64,000 bases of DNA from the NCBI GenBank assembly GCA_023421505.1, contig JAEZTJ010000102.1, positions 22,589 to 86,588 on the forward strand, read 5' to 3'. The first letter of the stretch is position 1. Each line of letters starts with the position of its first letter. Source of the stretch: Bacillota bacterium (GTDB lineage Bacteria; Bacillota; Clostridia; Lachnospirales; Lachnospiraceae). The position numbers and the translations under genes were made by a program. Of this stretch, positions 32,627 to 41,970 are shown piece by piece. The notes under the pieces are model-generated. The model ran no database searches, had not been told where the DNA came from, and saw nothing but the letters and a program-made list of their open reading frames with translations.

Positions 32627-35305
32627 TTAAATCATATCATTTGCCTTTGCAATATTTACTGCTTGCATTCTGTTCATTACTTTTAGCTTTTTATAAATAT
32701 TTCCAGTATGTTTCTTTACTGTGCTTAAGGTAATATATAATTTACCTCCAATATCACCATAGCTGAGACCCTGCGATAATAGTCTTAATACCTCCAGTTC
32801 CCGGTCACTAAGCCGGTCAAATCCCGATATTTCAGGAAGTATTGCTTTTCTGTCAGCTTTATACCCTTTCAATATTTCTTCAATAGTGATTTGCAGCTCA
32901 TATTCGTTAAGCTTCTCTGTCTGATGATGGAGCTTACTTAATAATTCCCTCATAGCTCTTCCCCTGTCAAGAAATATTCTGATTAATTTAGTAGCTCCCT
33001 TTATTTCTAAAGCTTTTCTTAAACTATTGAAAGCATCCTCGTCCTTTCCCCAGGACTGATAGATGATAGCTTCTAATATTATAAGCTCTAGCTTTTTCTT
33101 CGGATATATACTGAAATCCATATTCGCATTGATCCATTCTAGAAGTTTTATGGCCTCCTCATACTCTTCTTCCGCTGTTAAAAGCTCTACCTGCGATTCC
33201 TTCAGAACAAATTCTGCTTCTTTTGTTTGTAAGTCCTGAAAGAGATTGAGATATCTTCTGGCACGCTCCGGTGTGCCCATTAAGTGATGAAGTTTAATTA
33301 TTTCAGGTAATTGAAGTAAAATAAACAGATTACCGCTTTCTGGCTTTATCATATTGTCTATTTGATCCATTACTTCAATTACCTCTGTTTTTTTATTACT
33401 ATGATACAAAATTCTGGCAAGTAATACATAGCCTTTCATTTTCTCATAAAAAACATCATCATAGGTATTGCAAAGCTCCAATCCTTGCATTACGCACTCA
33501 TAAGACATTTGAAGTTCTCCATAATCATAATAAGCGGCCGCCAAACAAAAATACATACAGTTTTTGTGAGTTATGTTTTCTGTAAGCATATGCTTGACTG
33601 GAGTTATAAAATCGTTTAATTCCCCCTTATAATACTTTATGGAAATCAGGTAGAAACTACTTAACACCAATGATTCCATAGCCTCCTCAGGCTTTATTTT
33701 ACTGACCTTCTCGGAAATAAAAAGGGCTTTATCGAAATAAATTTCTGCTTCCATTAATGCTCCCAGGGCTCTATATATATAACCAATTACAAGACATAAG
33801 GTAACTCCGGAGATGTCATTAGAAGGTAGTAATTCCAAGGCTTTCATAGAATAAGAAAGGATATCTGAAATATTCTCAGCTCTTAATGCAACAATTGCCC
33901 TGAGCTTATAGATGAGGCCCTCATATCCCTTAAACATATCGCTATCAAGATATATTCCATACTCAGTCAGTTCTACTATGTCCTTATTAATCTGCCCTGT
34001 TTCTACAAGCGCTAATGCATAATGAATACTTAGTATCGGGTTATTGTTATATAACTCACAGGGTAACAAATTAAAATAATTACAAATGCTTTTAGGCCCT
34101 ATCGCATCAGAATAACCTGCTTCAAAATATTTCTCCAACAATTCTATGGAAAGCTTATGATTACAGGAAGCTATAGCATATTCGATTGCTTCTTTATAAA
34201 AGCCACGCTTTTGATACCAGCTGCTGGCAGAATAATATAGCTTATCAATCTGCTCAGGGTGTTCCGTAGTCAGCATTTTCTTCAGCATCTCCGACATAAT
34301 CGGGTGATAACGATAATTTTCCTTTCTATCATCCAAGTTGATGATAAACAAACTGTTTTTATGTAAATAATTTAGTATTGACTGAGTCTCTTTGATACCC
34401 GTTACCTCGTAACAGATGGATTGATTGAAAATTTTTAGAATTGAGGTTTTTAGCAAAAATTCTTTCACATAAGCAGGCTGAGAATTAATTACCTCTTCAA
34501 ATAGATACTGAAACATCTGTTCATTATTATTATCAAAGTTTTTGATATACGTCATTTTATCATAATAATTTATTAATGCCGCAGCTGCTACTTTAAGTGC
34601 TGCTATCCAGCCTTCGGTTTTCTCTCCTAACAGTAATAGTTCCTCCTCTGATAGGCTTAAATCCGCAATATGATTTAAAAACAGATCCATTTCCTTAGGA
34701 GTGAACTGCAAATCTTTCCTATCAATAATTGCTATATTTTCTTCCAGCATAAGTCTTGATAAGGAAACGGTAGGCACCATTCTACTTACAATAATAAAAT
34801 GAAGGTTTCGGGGTAAATAGGTCATCAGATACTCGAAGGATTTATGTCCTAAAGTATTCTCAATATTATGAAAATCATCTAAAATGATGAAACAATCAAT
34901 CGATATCTGGGTAAAGTAATTTATAATCAAATTAATACATTGTTCAACGGATAGCATAGATACGCTTTGATCTGATATCATTTTTTCATTCTGGTTAACT
35001 GAATAAATAATATTATGCCAAAGAACACTTTCTTCTACGTCTTGTTCATCCAATGTTATCCAGCAACAGCTTATATTATTTATATTTTGTTTAACCCAGC
35101 TGCTAACTGCAGTACTCTTCCCATAACCCGCTGGAGCATTTACAATGGTTAATTTCTTTTCCCTTGCTTTATTTAATTTACATAGTACGTTTTCACGGTT
35201 TACTATTTTATTTTCAGTATACGGAATATAAAATTTTGTGTAAGGGACATGATAGAAGGGGGAGACTGCCTCCTGATAATCACTATAATTATCACTATAA
35301 TTCAA
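32627..35305 (-). CDS. MalT-like (LAL) LuxR-family regulator
   Basis: 892 aa. An N-terminal STAND ATPase with Walker A APAGYGKST and IILDDFH, a central region of TPR-like helices, and a C-terminal LuxR helix-turn-helix (LSDRELEVLRLLSQGLSYGD, STVKKHTGNIYKKL). Such large regulators switch on after ligand and ATP binding. Target genes are unknown; the neighbours do not suggest one. The start is TTG at 35305 with GGGGGG 7 bases upstream. A terminator follows at 32556-32604. Confidence 0.9.
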   Translation of the reverse strand: MNYSDNYSDYQEAVSPFYHVPYTKFYIPYTENKIVNRENVLCKLNKAREKKLTIVNAPAGYGKSTAVSSWVKQNINNISCCWITLDEQDVEESVLWHNIIYSVNQNEKMISDQSVSMLSVEQCINLIINYFTQISIDCFIILDDFHNIENTLGHKSFEYLMTYLPRNLHFIIVSRMVPTVSLSRLMLEENIAIIDRKDLQFTPKEMDLFLNHIADLSLSEEELLLLGEKTEGWIAALKVAAAALINYYDKMTYIKNFDNNNEQMFQYLFEEVINSQPAYVKEFLLKTSILKIFNQSICYEVTGIKETQSILNYLHKNSLFIINLDDRKENYRYHPIMSEMLKKMLTTEHPEQIDKLYYSASSWYQKRGFYKEAIEYAIASCNHKLSIELLEKYFEAGYSDAIGPKSICNYFNLLPCELYNNNPILSIHYALALVETGQINKDIVELTEYGIYLDSDMFKGYEGLIYKLRAIVALRAENISDILSYSMKALELLPSNDISGVTLCLVIGYIYRALGALMEAEIYFDKALFISEKVSKIKPEEAMESLVLSSFYLISIKYYKGELNDFITPVKHMLTENITHKNCMYFCLAAAYYDYGELQMSYECVMQGLELCNTYDDVFYEKMKGYVLLARILYHSNKKTEVIEVMDQIDNMIKPESGNLFILLQLPEIIKLHHLMGTPERARRYLNLFQDLQTKEAEFVLKESQVELLTAEEEYEEAIKLLEWINANMDFSIYPKKKLELIILEAIIYQSWGKDEDAFNSLRKALEIKGATKLIRIFLDRGRAMRELLSKLHHQTEKLNEYELQITIEEILKGYKADRKAILPEISGFDRLSDRELEVLRLLSQGLSYGDIGGKLYITLSTVKKHTGNIYKKLKVMNRMQAVNIAKANDMI

Positions 35306-35463
35306 TGCACTTCCCCCCTTAAACTTAAGTTTTTTTTAATTATTCCGATTTCAAATTAAGTTTATTTTTAGTAGTATTATTCTTCATTATAGCATAGCGT
35401 TTCTTTATTATCATCAATCAATTTGATATTTAGACTTAAAGAAATGATGATTCTTGTTGAAAT

Positions 35464-35490
35464 AAGGTGCTTGATCAACAAGCACCTTAC
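35464..35490 (-). terminator. Terminator after aminotransferase
   Basis: Perfect 11-bp arms TAAGGTGCTTG (35464-35474) and complement (35480-35490), 5-base loop. The 35306-35463 remainder is AT-rich with no gene. Confidence 0.65.
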
Positions 35491-35500
35491 CAAAACTCAC

Positions 35501-36619
35501 CTATCTATAATTTTCTTCTATATATTCCTCTAATTTTAATAATCCCTCTTTAAAGTTCTTTCGGCCATAGCCCATTCTAAAATAGTTTCCGCTCATCTCA
35601 TATGCATCACCCGGCAGTAGCAACACGCCTTTTTTCTCAATTAGCTTATCGCAAAACCTACTGATACTATCCGATAATTTCAGCTTATGTAATGCAATAG
35701 GACCTGCAGAAGGTACATTATTTTTAAATACCTCCTGATACTTTTTAAAAAACTCTTCGGCTATCGTAAGATTTTCCTTCACTATTGATAAATTTCTTTT
35801 TAGTATGATATCCTTATGCTTTAAAGCAACCGTAGCAAGAAATTCACTCGGTGCACTGCTGCATATGGTTGTATAATATTTATAGTGAAGCATTTTATGA
35901 TATACCTCCTTATTGCGGGTGGCGATCCAGCCAATTCTAAGACCCGGCAAACCATATGCTTTTGACATAACACCTAAAGAAAGCGAATTCTCATATAAGT
36001 CACTAAGCCAGGAGTGATTTTGATTATCCCGCTCAAGACCTTTATAGACCTGATCACAGAATATAAAAATATTCCTTTCCTTTGCAAGCGAGACAATAGC
36101 TTGAAGCTTTTCATCACTTAAGCAGTAGCCTGTAGGATTATGAGGCGTATTAATCACTAGCAGCCTTGTGTTTGGTTTTATCAGAGCTTTTAAATCATCT
36201 AACTCAATCTCCCAGCCACTTTCCTCCTGTCGAAGCTGCCAGGGTGAAATCTCACATTGCATAGATGCCGCCACCTCATAGAGCGATTGATAGGCCGGAG
36301 ACATATAGATCATGTGATCCTCCGGTTTTAAATAGGCCCTCATAAAATTATAGATTGCTTCCTCTGCTCCGGCATGTACTAAGATATCTTCTGGCGTACT
36401 CTTCTCATAAAGCCCTGCTATCTTTTCTCTAAGGGCTATCCCTCCTTTTACCTCAGTATATCCCAACCAAGATGCCATAAATGCCTCCTGTGCTCCGGGC
36501 TCCAGAGTTAGAAGCTCCTTGATCGTCATTGCTTCACAATCTGATTGTGATAACGGAAAAGGAGTAGAGAATTCATGCTTATCATAGAAATCTTCTAATA
36601 AAAATGTTTTCATATTCAT
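35501..36619 (-). CDS. PLP-dependent aminotransferase class I/II
   Basis: 372 aa. Aspartate-aminotransferase fold: NTPHNPTGYCLSDEKL, FCDQVYKGL and the PLP-lysine motif MSKAYGLPGLRIGW. The substrate is not evident; the sequence resembles small aminotransferases that act on amino acids or their analogues. It is divergent from a MocR-type regulator at 36953, which often controls such neighbours. Start ATG at 36619 follows AAAGG. Its leader contains copy 2 of the RBS-proximal stem-loop. Confidence 0.88.
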   Translation of the reverse strand: MNMKTFLLEDFYDKHEFSTPFPLSQSDCEAMTIKELLTLEPGAQEAFMASWLGYTEVKGGIALREKIAGLYEKSTPEDILVHAGAEEAIYNFMRAYLKPEDHMIYMSPAYQSLYEVAASMQCEISPWQLRQEESGWEIELDDLKALIKPNTRLLVINTPHNPTGYCLSDEKLQAIVSLAKERNIFIFCDQVYKGLERDNQNHSWLSDLYENSLSLGVMSKAYGLPGLRIGWIATRNKEVYHKMLHYKYYTTICSSAPSEFLATVALKHKDIILKRNLSIVKENLTIAEEFFKKYQEVFKNNVPSAGPIALHKLKLSDSISRFCDKLIEKKGVLLLPGDAYEMSGNYFRMGYGRKNFKEGLLKLEEYIEENYR

Positions 36620-36952
36620 AATGATACCTTTCTGCGCTATTTCGTGGTTTATCTTTAGTGACCTTACACCTATACAAGTTAGTGGCTATAGCGCTTCACA
36701 AACTTGCTGAAGGATAGATATTGAAACGAACTAATTCCATCACTCCTTTGTAATATATATAACACAAAAATATACGCTAATTAACAACCAAGAATTGAAA
36801 ACAACCCAACCAAGGTATATAATTAATTGAAAACTAAACTATGATTGCAGTATTCTTTACTACTGCTTACAGTTTACAGCTTCCTCATATTAAGAATATT
36901 ACAGGTAAGTAACTTAGTAAATATATTATAGATACAGTTTAGGAGAGCACAA
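36620..36952. other. Divergent intergenic region, no gene
   Basis: Control region between the aminotransferase and MocR genes. It contains the stem-loop at 36675-36706 and AT-rich promoter sequence. No clear operator was identified. Confidence 0.5.
36634..36706 (-). promoter_or_regulatory. 5' leader stem-loop with RBS-proximal complementarity (copy 2)
   Basis: Stem CAAGTTAGTG (36675-36684) / CACAAACTTG (36697-36706) with a 12-nt loop. Loop bases 36688-36694 (ATAGCGC) are perfectly complementary to 36634-36640 (GCGCTAT), which end just before the AAAGG of the aminotransferase. Pairing bases differ from copy 1, yet complementarity holds. Confidence 0.6.
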
Positions 36953-38395
36953 ATGAATACAGCCGATTGGAAACCGGATAAACATAACAAAATTGCTATC
37001 TACAAACAAATTGTACAGTACATAGCACATAAGATTGCTTGCGGTGATTTAGTCGTAGGCGATAAACTGCCCTCACAACGTGAGCTTGCAAAGGATTTTG
37101 CAGTAAATCGAAGTACTATTGTAGAAGCCATGGATGAATTAAGAGCCATGGGACTAATTCAGGGCTTTCATACACAGGGGACTAAGATCATGAATAATAC
37201 CTGGTCGTCCTTATTATCCAAACGTTCTCCGAATTGGAATCAATATATTAACAACGGAATACATGTAAGGAATTTACCTACTGTCCAGGCAATAAATGAA
37301 TTAGAATTTGCTGATGATATCATTCGATTAGGTACAGGGGAGCTATCACCTGAATTTTATCCCAGAGAAATGTTTGAAGATATCCTAAAAAGCTTACCCT
37401 CACGAATTACTTCTCTTAATTATCTCGAACCCAAAGGCTTAAAGGAGCTTCGTGAAGCCTTAAGTAAATATTTAAAGACTCTTGGAATTAATGCTCCTGC
37501 ATCCGGTATCCTAATTGTATCAGGGGCTCTGCAGGCTTTGCAGCTGATAAGCGTAGGTATTTTGCAAAGCGGCTCACAGGTATATGTAGAAACACCCTCT
37601 TATCTAAAATCATTACAAATATTTGAGTCTTCAGGAATGCACCTAAAGGGAATTGAAATGGATAAGGAGGGCATTATTCCCTGGATGATGAATACCACAG
37701 ATCGAGATGTTACAAACCTCCTCTATACGATACCAAACTTTCATAATCCAACCGGTATTACGATGAGTGAGCGAAGACGCGAGGAATTATTAAATTGGTG
37801 TAAGATCAAACATATGCCTATTATTGAGGATGACTGCTATCAAGAGCTATGGATCGATAAAAAGCCCCCCTTATCTTTAAAATCAAGGGATCAAAGCGGA
37901 ATGGTACTTTATCTTGGCAGTATATCAAAATCACTGGCACCTGGACTTCGACTTGGCTGGTTAGTTGGCCCCGAATCAATCATCGAGCACTTAAGTGATA
38001 TAAAGATGCAGATGGATTACGGAGCAAGCTCAGTATCCCAGTGGATACTGACCGAATGGCTGGAAAGCGGATTATATCAGAAGTATTTAGAAAAGCTTCG
38101 TAGTCGGTTGAAGGAACGCAGAGACTTAACTCTCGGCCTGCTAAGGGAGCATTTGGGAGGCTATGCCACTTGGTATCAACCGGAGGGCGGCTTTTATATC
38201 TGGATGAAACTAGAACGCAAATTGTCCACCGATAAGCTTTTTCAGTCGGCACTTAAGAAAAATGTCCTGCTTAATCCAGGAAGCATATACGATTTTTCCA
38301 AAAATGAGTATCTTAGGCTATCCTACTCCTATGCCACAGAGGCGCAGCTAAGAGAGGGAATATCGATTTTAGCTGAATTAGTAAAGAAGGAGTAA
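36953..38395 (+). CDS. MocR/GabR-type GntR regulator with aminotransferase domain
   Basis: 480 aa. Residues 10-80 are a GntR winged helix (KIAIYKQIVQYIAHKI, LPSQRELAKDFAVNRST). Residues 110-475 are a fold-type I aminotransferase domain with the PLP lysine at SISKSLAPGLRLGW. MocR proteins use PLP or amino-acid derivatives as effectors and usually act on adjacent genes. The divergent aminotransferase at 35501-36619 is the obvious candidate target. ATG follows AGGAGAG. Confidence 0.9.
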   Translation: MNTADWKPDKHNKIAIYKQIVQYIAHKIACGDLVVGDKLPSQRELAKDFAVNRSTIVEAMDELRAMGLIQGFHTQGTKIMNNTWSSLLSKRSPNWNQYINNGIHVRNLPTVQAINELEFADDIIRLGTGELSPEFYPREMFEDILKSLPSRITSLNYLEPKGLKELREALSKYLKTLGINAPASGILIVSGALQALQLISVGILQSGSQVYVETPSYLKSLQIFESSGMHLKGIEMDKEGIIPWMMNTTDRDVTNLLYTIPNFHNPTGITMSERRREELLNWCKIKHMPIIEDDCYQELWIDKKPPLSLKSRDQSGMVLYLGSISKSLAPGLRLGWLVGPESIIEHLSDIKMQMDYGASSVSQWILTEWLESGLYQKYLEKLRSRLKERRDLTLGLLREHLGGYATWYQPEGGFYIWMKLERKLSTDKLFQSALKKNVLLNPGSIYDFSKNEYLRLSYSYATEAQLREGISILAELVKKE

Positions 38396-38423
38396 GACTT
38401 CCTTACTTAAAATTATAAGATTA

Positions 38424-38503
38424 GATAATTGCGAAACCATATAGTTTGATTAATTATATACACAGCATATACTATACTTACAATTAATGAGTTTCGCAAT
38501 TGC
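38424..38503. repeat. Dispersed palindromic repeat, copy B (80 bp)
   Basis: Ends GATAATTGCGAAAC and GTTTCGCAATTGC. The right arm CATTAATTGTAAGTAT (reverse) matches copy E, but the central part is deleted. It lies 28 bases after the MocR stop and 8 bases before the insertion sequence. Confidence 0.75.
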
Positions 38504-38511
38504 ATAAATTA

Positions 38512-40369
38512 GATTGGAGTGTCAAAAGACACCTTCCAAATAAATTAGTTTTATATTTGTACCTTGAAAATTTAACACAAAAAGATTTTGAACTGAATAA
38601 GTGGATTTTTCTCCTATTAGTCACAGTATTACTAGTTATCAATTAGCATATTTCCGGTTCTAAGGTACACGAAGCTAGACTATTCAGGTAATTGAATAGT
38701 TTACCGAAATTTAAGGCTGCTACCTTAAATCCAAAATACAATTTCGTTCTCAGCTTTCCGCGCACTGGCATTTTATCCACTTGATATCTTCGACGCAGAA
38801 TCGATGGAAGCGATTCAACTCCATTTCGATAATGAGAATACTCTTTGAATTCATTACTTTTCATGTATCGGAGTTGCTTTGCACGATTGGCTGTTTTCCA
38901 GGAAATCTCTAAAGCAGATTTACTCTTAAAGAACTTTGGTTTACATTGGTCTTTATATGGACACTGATTACAGGTTTCTTTATTCATGGTAATTCTGGTA
39001 CGATCATTTGTACTATCATACTTATTGGTTATTGGCTCATGTCCGTTTGCACACTTTAGTATGGATTTTCCGTCCTTGCTGAAAAGAAAGTCTGCATAGA
39101 CATCTTCCGGTTTTCTACCAGTAAAATTTGTAGTTACAAGTGTTGCATTTTGTTCTTTTGCAAGAAGGACATTTCTTTCACCACAGTATGCTCCATCCGC
39201 AACAATCGTACTATCTTCCGGTAAATCATGACTGTTAAGATAATCTTTGAGGAACTGGCTATCACTATAAATATTCTGCTCATAAGCATAGTCGGTAATG
39301 ATACTACCATTTTCAAAAGTAGTTTCTGCTAGATTGGCAACATACCCTTTATGCTCTACTCCAGCTTTATGACGAAAGGTTGCATCTGGATCAGATGGAT
39401 TTAGCAGAACTTCGGAACCCATGGAATCTTTCTTATCTTTCAAATGAAGGCTTCCGTCTTCCTTTGTAGATATCTGTTCACGAATAACTCGTAACAAAAG
39501 TTGGTATTCACTAGACTCGTCATATTTATCTCCACATATCTGAGATAACATGGCAGCATCTAATAATACCGTTTTCATACGTGTTTCGGCATCGGTGCTA
39601 CGCATATGATAAATAACCCTATTATAGTCCTCTGGTTCACAATAATGAATCAAGGCTTCTGGTATGATGTCCTGTCTTTTTTGCATATGCTTCACTAGAT
39701 TTGCAACACAAGTATACAGTAATTCTAAACGAGAGAGCTTTTTGATATTTGCAGCTATCATCATACTATCCATGCGATTCATCTTTGATGAAAGGCCCAT
39801 GAATTCAGCCATTTTGGATGCAAGGCTATTCATACAGTTTCGAATTAAATCAGTATTGGTCATAGTCTCATACGTAGTACATCTTTCTCGGAAACGACTC
39901 AGGCTACGGTCACTCAGTGGTTGCTCTTTGAAGCTAGTTGTATGGAGCGCAACCTGAAAGCGAATGTCAAACATCAAGGATTCAACGATTTCTTCATCAG
40001 TAAGACCTAGCCATTCTTTAAGAATAAGTGCACCGATAATGACGTTAACCGGAGTATTGGGTCTGGAAACTAAATCGCTATAAAGGACTGAGAAATCAAT
40101 TTCGTTAATCGCTGGAAATATTTTATCTGCAAAAGGAATTGCCCAGGATTTTTCGAGAAATCTACGTTCTCTTTCTGTCAGAGAAAATGTACTATCATCT
40201 ATGGAAAACTGGTTATAATCGTTTTGGGAAAAAGCCATATTTATACCTCTTCTATGATTATTTGATAATATAATTATACCAGATAATCGAGATGATTTGT
40301 ATTTGTGTTAAATTTTCAAGGTACAAAATTCATAATTAATTTAGGGAAAGACCTTTTGACACCCTAATC
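38512..40369 (-). mobile_element. IS1182-type insertion sequence
   Basis: About 1.86 kb with one transposase gene. Outer imperfect inverted repeats contain TGTCAAAAG (38520-38528 and complement 40353-40361), flanked by GATT / AATC. An inner, perfect 26-bp inverted repeat lies at 38556-38581 and 40302-40327. I could not define a target duplication with certainty. It is inserted directly beside repeat copy B. Confidence 0.8.
38643..40238 (-). CDS. IS1182-family DDE transposase
   Basis: 531 aa, apparently intact. The N-terminal DUF772-like region has RPNTPVNVIIGALILKEWLGLTDEE and QPLSDRSLSRFRERC. A DDE core includes IVADGAYCGERN. A CNQCPYKDQCK zinc-like cluster and the C-terminal RRRYQVDKMPVRGKLRTKLYFGFK region follow (here VDKMPVRGKLRTKLYF). 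It moves the element by cut or copy-and-paste. ATG follows AGAGG. Confidence 0.92.
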   Translation of the reverse strand: MAFSQNDYNQFSIDDSTFSLTERERRFLEKSWAIPFADKIFPAINEIDFSVLYSDLVSRPNTPVNVIIGALILKEWLGLTDEEIVESLMFDIRFQVALHTTSFKEQPLSDRSLSRFRERCTTYETMTNTDLIRNCMNSLASKMAEFMGLSSKMNRMDSMMIAANIKKLSRLELLYTCVANLVKHMQKRQDIIPEALIHYCEPEDYNRVIYHMRSTDAETRMKTVLLDAAMLSQICGDKYDESSEYQLLLRVIREQISTKEDGSLHLKDKKDSMGSEVLLNPSDPDATFRHKAGVEHKGYVANLAETTFENGSIITDYAYEQNIYSDSQFLKDYLNSHDLPEDSTIVADGAYCGERNVLLAKEQNATLVTTNFTGRKPEDVYADFLFSKDGKSILKCANGHEPITNKYDSTNDRTRITMNKETCNQCPYKDQCKPKFFKSKSALEISWKTANRAKQLRYMKSNEFKEYSHYRNGVESLPSILRRRYQVDKMPVRGKLRTKLYFGFKVAALNFGKLFNYLNSLASCTLEPEIC

Positions 40370-40410
40370 ATAAATTATAAGATAATAAGACGAATGAAAT
40401 ACCTTGCCTA

Positions 40411-41805
40411 TTATTCCTCATAACAAATAATTGGGATGCCTTCTCCAATATTTTCGTAAATCTTTTTTGCTAAATAAAACGGAGCATTCACACATCCGTG
40501 GGTTCCATTCCGCTTATAGATTTCCCCGCCGAAGGAATGTCTCCAGCTGGCGTCATGTATTCCCATATTCCCGTAAAAGGGCATCCAATAAGTAACCTTT
40601 GCCTCATAGCCCGGTCCTTTTAACGTGGCATCCTTTTGCTTATAATTTAACATATAGGTGCCTAGAACCGTAGAATTTCCTTTATTGGGATTTCCGGTTA
40701 CAACACTACCGTGGACGACGAGCTTACCGTCCTTATAAAACCAAAGATGCTGTTTTGTAATACTGATTTCCACATAGGTTTTTCCTATCTCATCCTCATC
40801 GCGGTATAGTGCCCGTTGCAGATAAATGGGCTCTTTTTCTTTTATTTCTCCTTGCAGTATATTCTGATATAATGCCTTAGCTTCCTCAGCCTGATTTATT
40901 TTCCAGCCGTAAAGCCCACCCTTAACCTCAATTATTTTCCCTGAAGTGGTTTTAAAGCTTCTGGTTATTCCAACGGTATCATATTTATTGCTCAATTCTT
41001 TTAAATAATTCTTAATGGCAGGTTTATTGATTTCTATTTCTAAATTCTGATCAACACGAAGCCACTGATTGATAACTTTGCCATCCAAATATTCCTTAGT
41101 ATCACCAAATTGGTAGGTGATTTTTGTAGATACATATTTATTCAGCAAGTCTCTGGTTATAAGTGTCTTACCAGAGTTTAAGGTGTATTTTGGATTTATG
41201 TAACAAAGCCTTGCTTCAAGGTCTAGCATCTCTTTCCCTTTTAGCATGCTCTGGATGATAACTTTATTTAGCCTTTCATAATTAATCTTATTACCGTAAT
41301 CTTCTTTAATCAGCATATAGGTTCCATCTGTATATTGAAAGTCGGCATTACTTGGTTCGATTTGCTTCCTTTTTATACAATTTAAATCCATAATTGCTTT
41401 CTGATAAGCAGCTTTATTATAGACAAATAAACCTTTTATATTATATTTTTGATGTTTAAATAAGGATAGAATCCATTTGATCGGAGATTGCATATGATTA
41501 ATTTGTGATGTACCCTTTTGGGCATTATACTTCATTTTGATAGACTGTCCGCTTATTTCTTCAATTTCTCCGTTTCTTTCTATAATACGCAGTTTATAGT
41601 CCTTCACAAAGCTATTCATGTAACGATCCGCCTCAGCATGTGCCTTTAGCGAAACATTCACACCATTAATCATTGTATTAAAAAAGAAATGGTTAACAAA
41701 GTATAATGAAATAAGTAAGTATAATAGTATAATCGATCCCGCAAGAATAATCATTCTTTCTACTATCCTTCTACGAGAATACTTTTCTCTGTGATTACTC
41801 TCCAT
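40411..41805 (-). CDS. L,D-transpeptidase (YkuD) with PG-binding-like domain
   Basis: 464 aa. An N-terminal membrane anchor (RMIILAGSIILLYLLISLYF) is followed by two PG_binding_4-like repeats across residues 60-300. The C-terminal YkuD domain begins YVEISITKQHLWFYKDGKLV and has the catalytic HGCVN motif with GIHDASW. It forms 3-3 cross-links in peptidoglycan outside the membrane. Similar proteins are common in Clostridia. ATG follows AAGGG closely. Confidence 0.92.
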   Translation of the reverse strand: MESNHREKYSRRRIVERMIILAGSIILLYLLISLYFVNHFFFNTMINGVNVSLKAHAEADRYMNSFVKDYKLRIIERNGEIEEISGQSIKMKYNAQKGTSQINHMQSPIKWILSLFKHQKYNIKGLFVYNKAAYQKAIMDLNCIKRKQIEPSNADFQYTDGTYMLIKEDYGNKINYERLNKVIIQSMLKGKEMLDLEARLCYINPKYTLNSGKTLITRDLLNKYVSTKITYQFGDTKEYLDGKVINQWLRVDQNLEIEINKPAIKNYLKELSNKYDTVGITRSFKTTSGKIIEVKGGLYGWKINQAEEAKALYQNILQGEIKEKEPIYLQRALYRDEDEIGKTYVEISITKQHLWFYKDGKLVVHGSVVTGNPNKGNSTVLGTYMLNYKQKDATLKGPGYEAKVTYWMPFYGNMGIHDASWRHSFGGEIYKRNGTHGCVNAPFYLAKKIYENIGEGIPIICYEE

Positions 41806-41915
41806 TCCCTTATTATTCCTTCCATCAATAAAGGTCTTGCCATTCTATCATTTTAAACATATGACTATCGTGTGATTTTTAAAACCTTAATTACCTCCGT
41901 GTATAATTATATATT

Positions 41916-41970
41916 TGGTATTTGCGAAACTATATAGTTTTTTAATTGTATACCTAGCACATACTATACC
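41916..41970. repeat. Dispersed palindromic repeat, copy C (left half)
   Basis: GGTATTTGCGAAAC followed by TATATAGTTTTTTAATTGTA and TACCTAGCACATACTATACC, matching the left arm of copies B and E. It runs into the dus stop codon; the right arm is absent or diverged. Confidence 0.6.
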
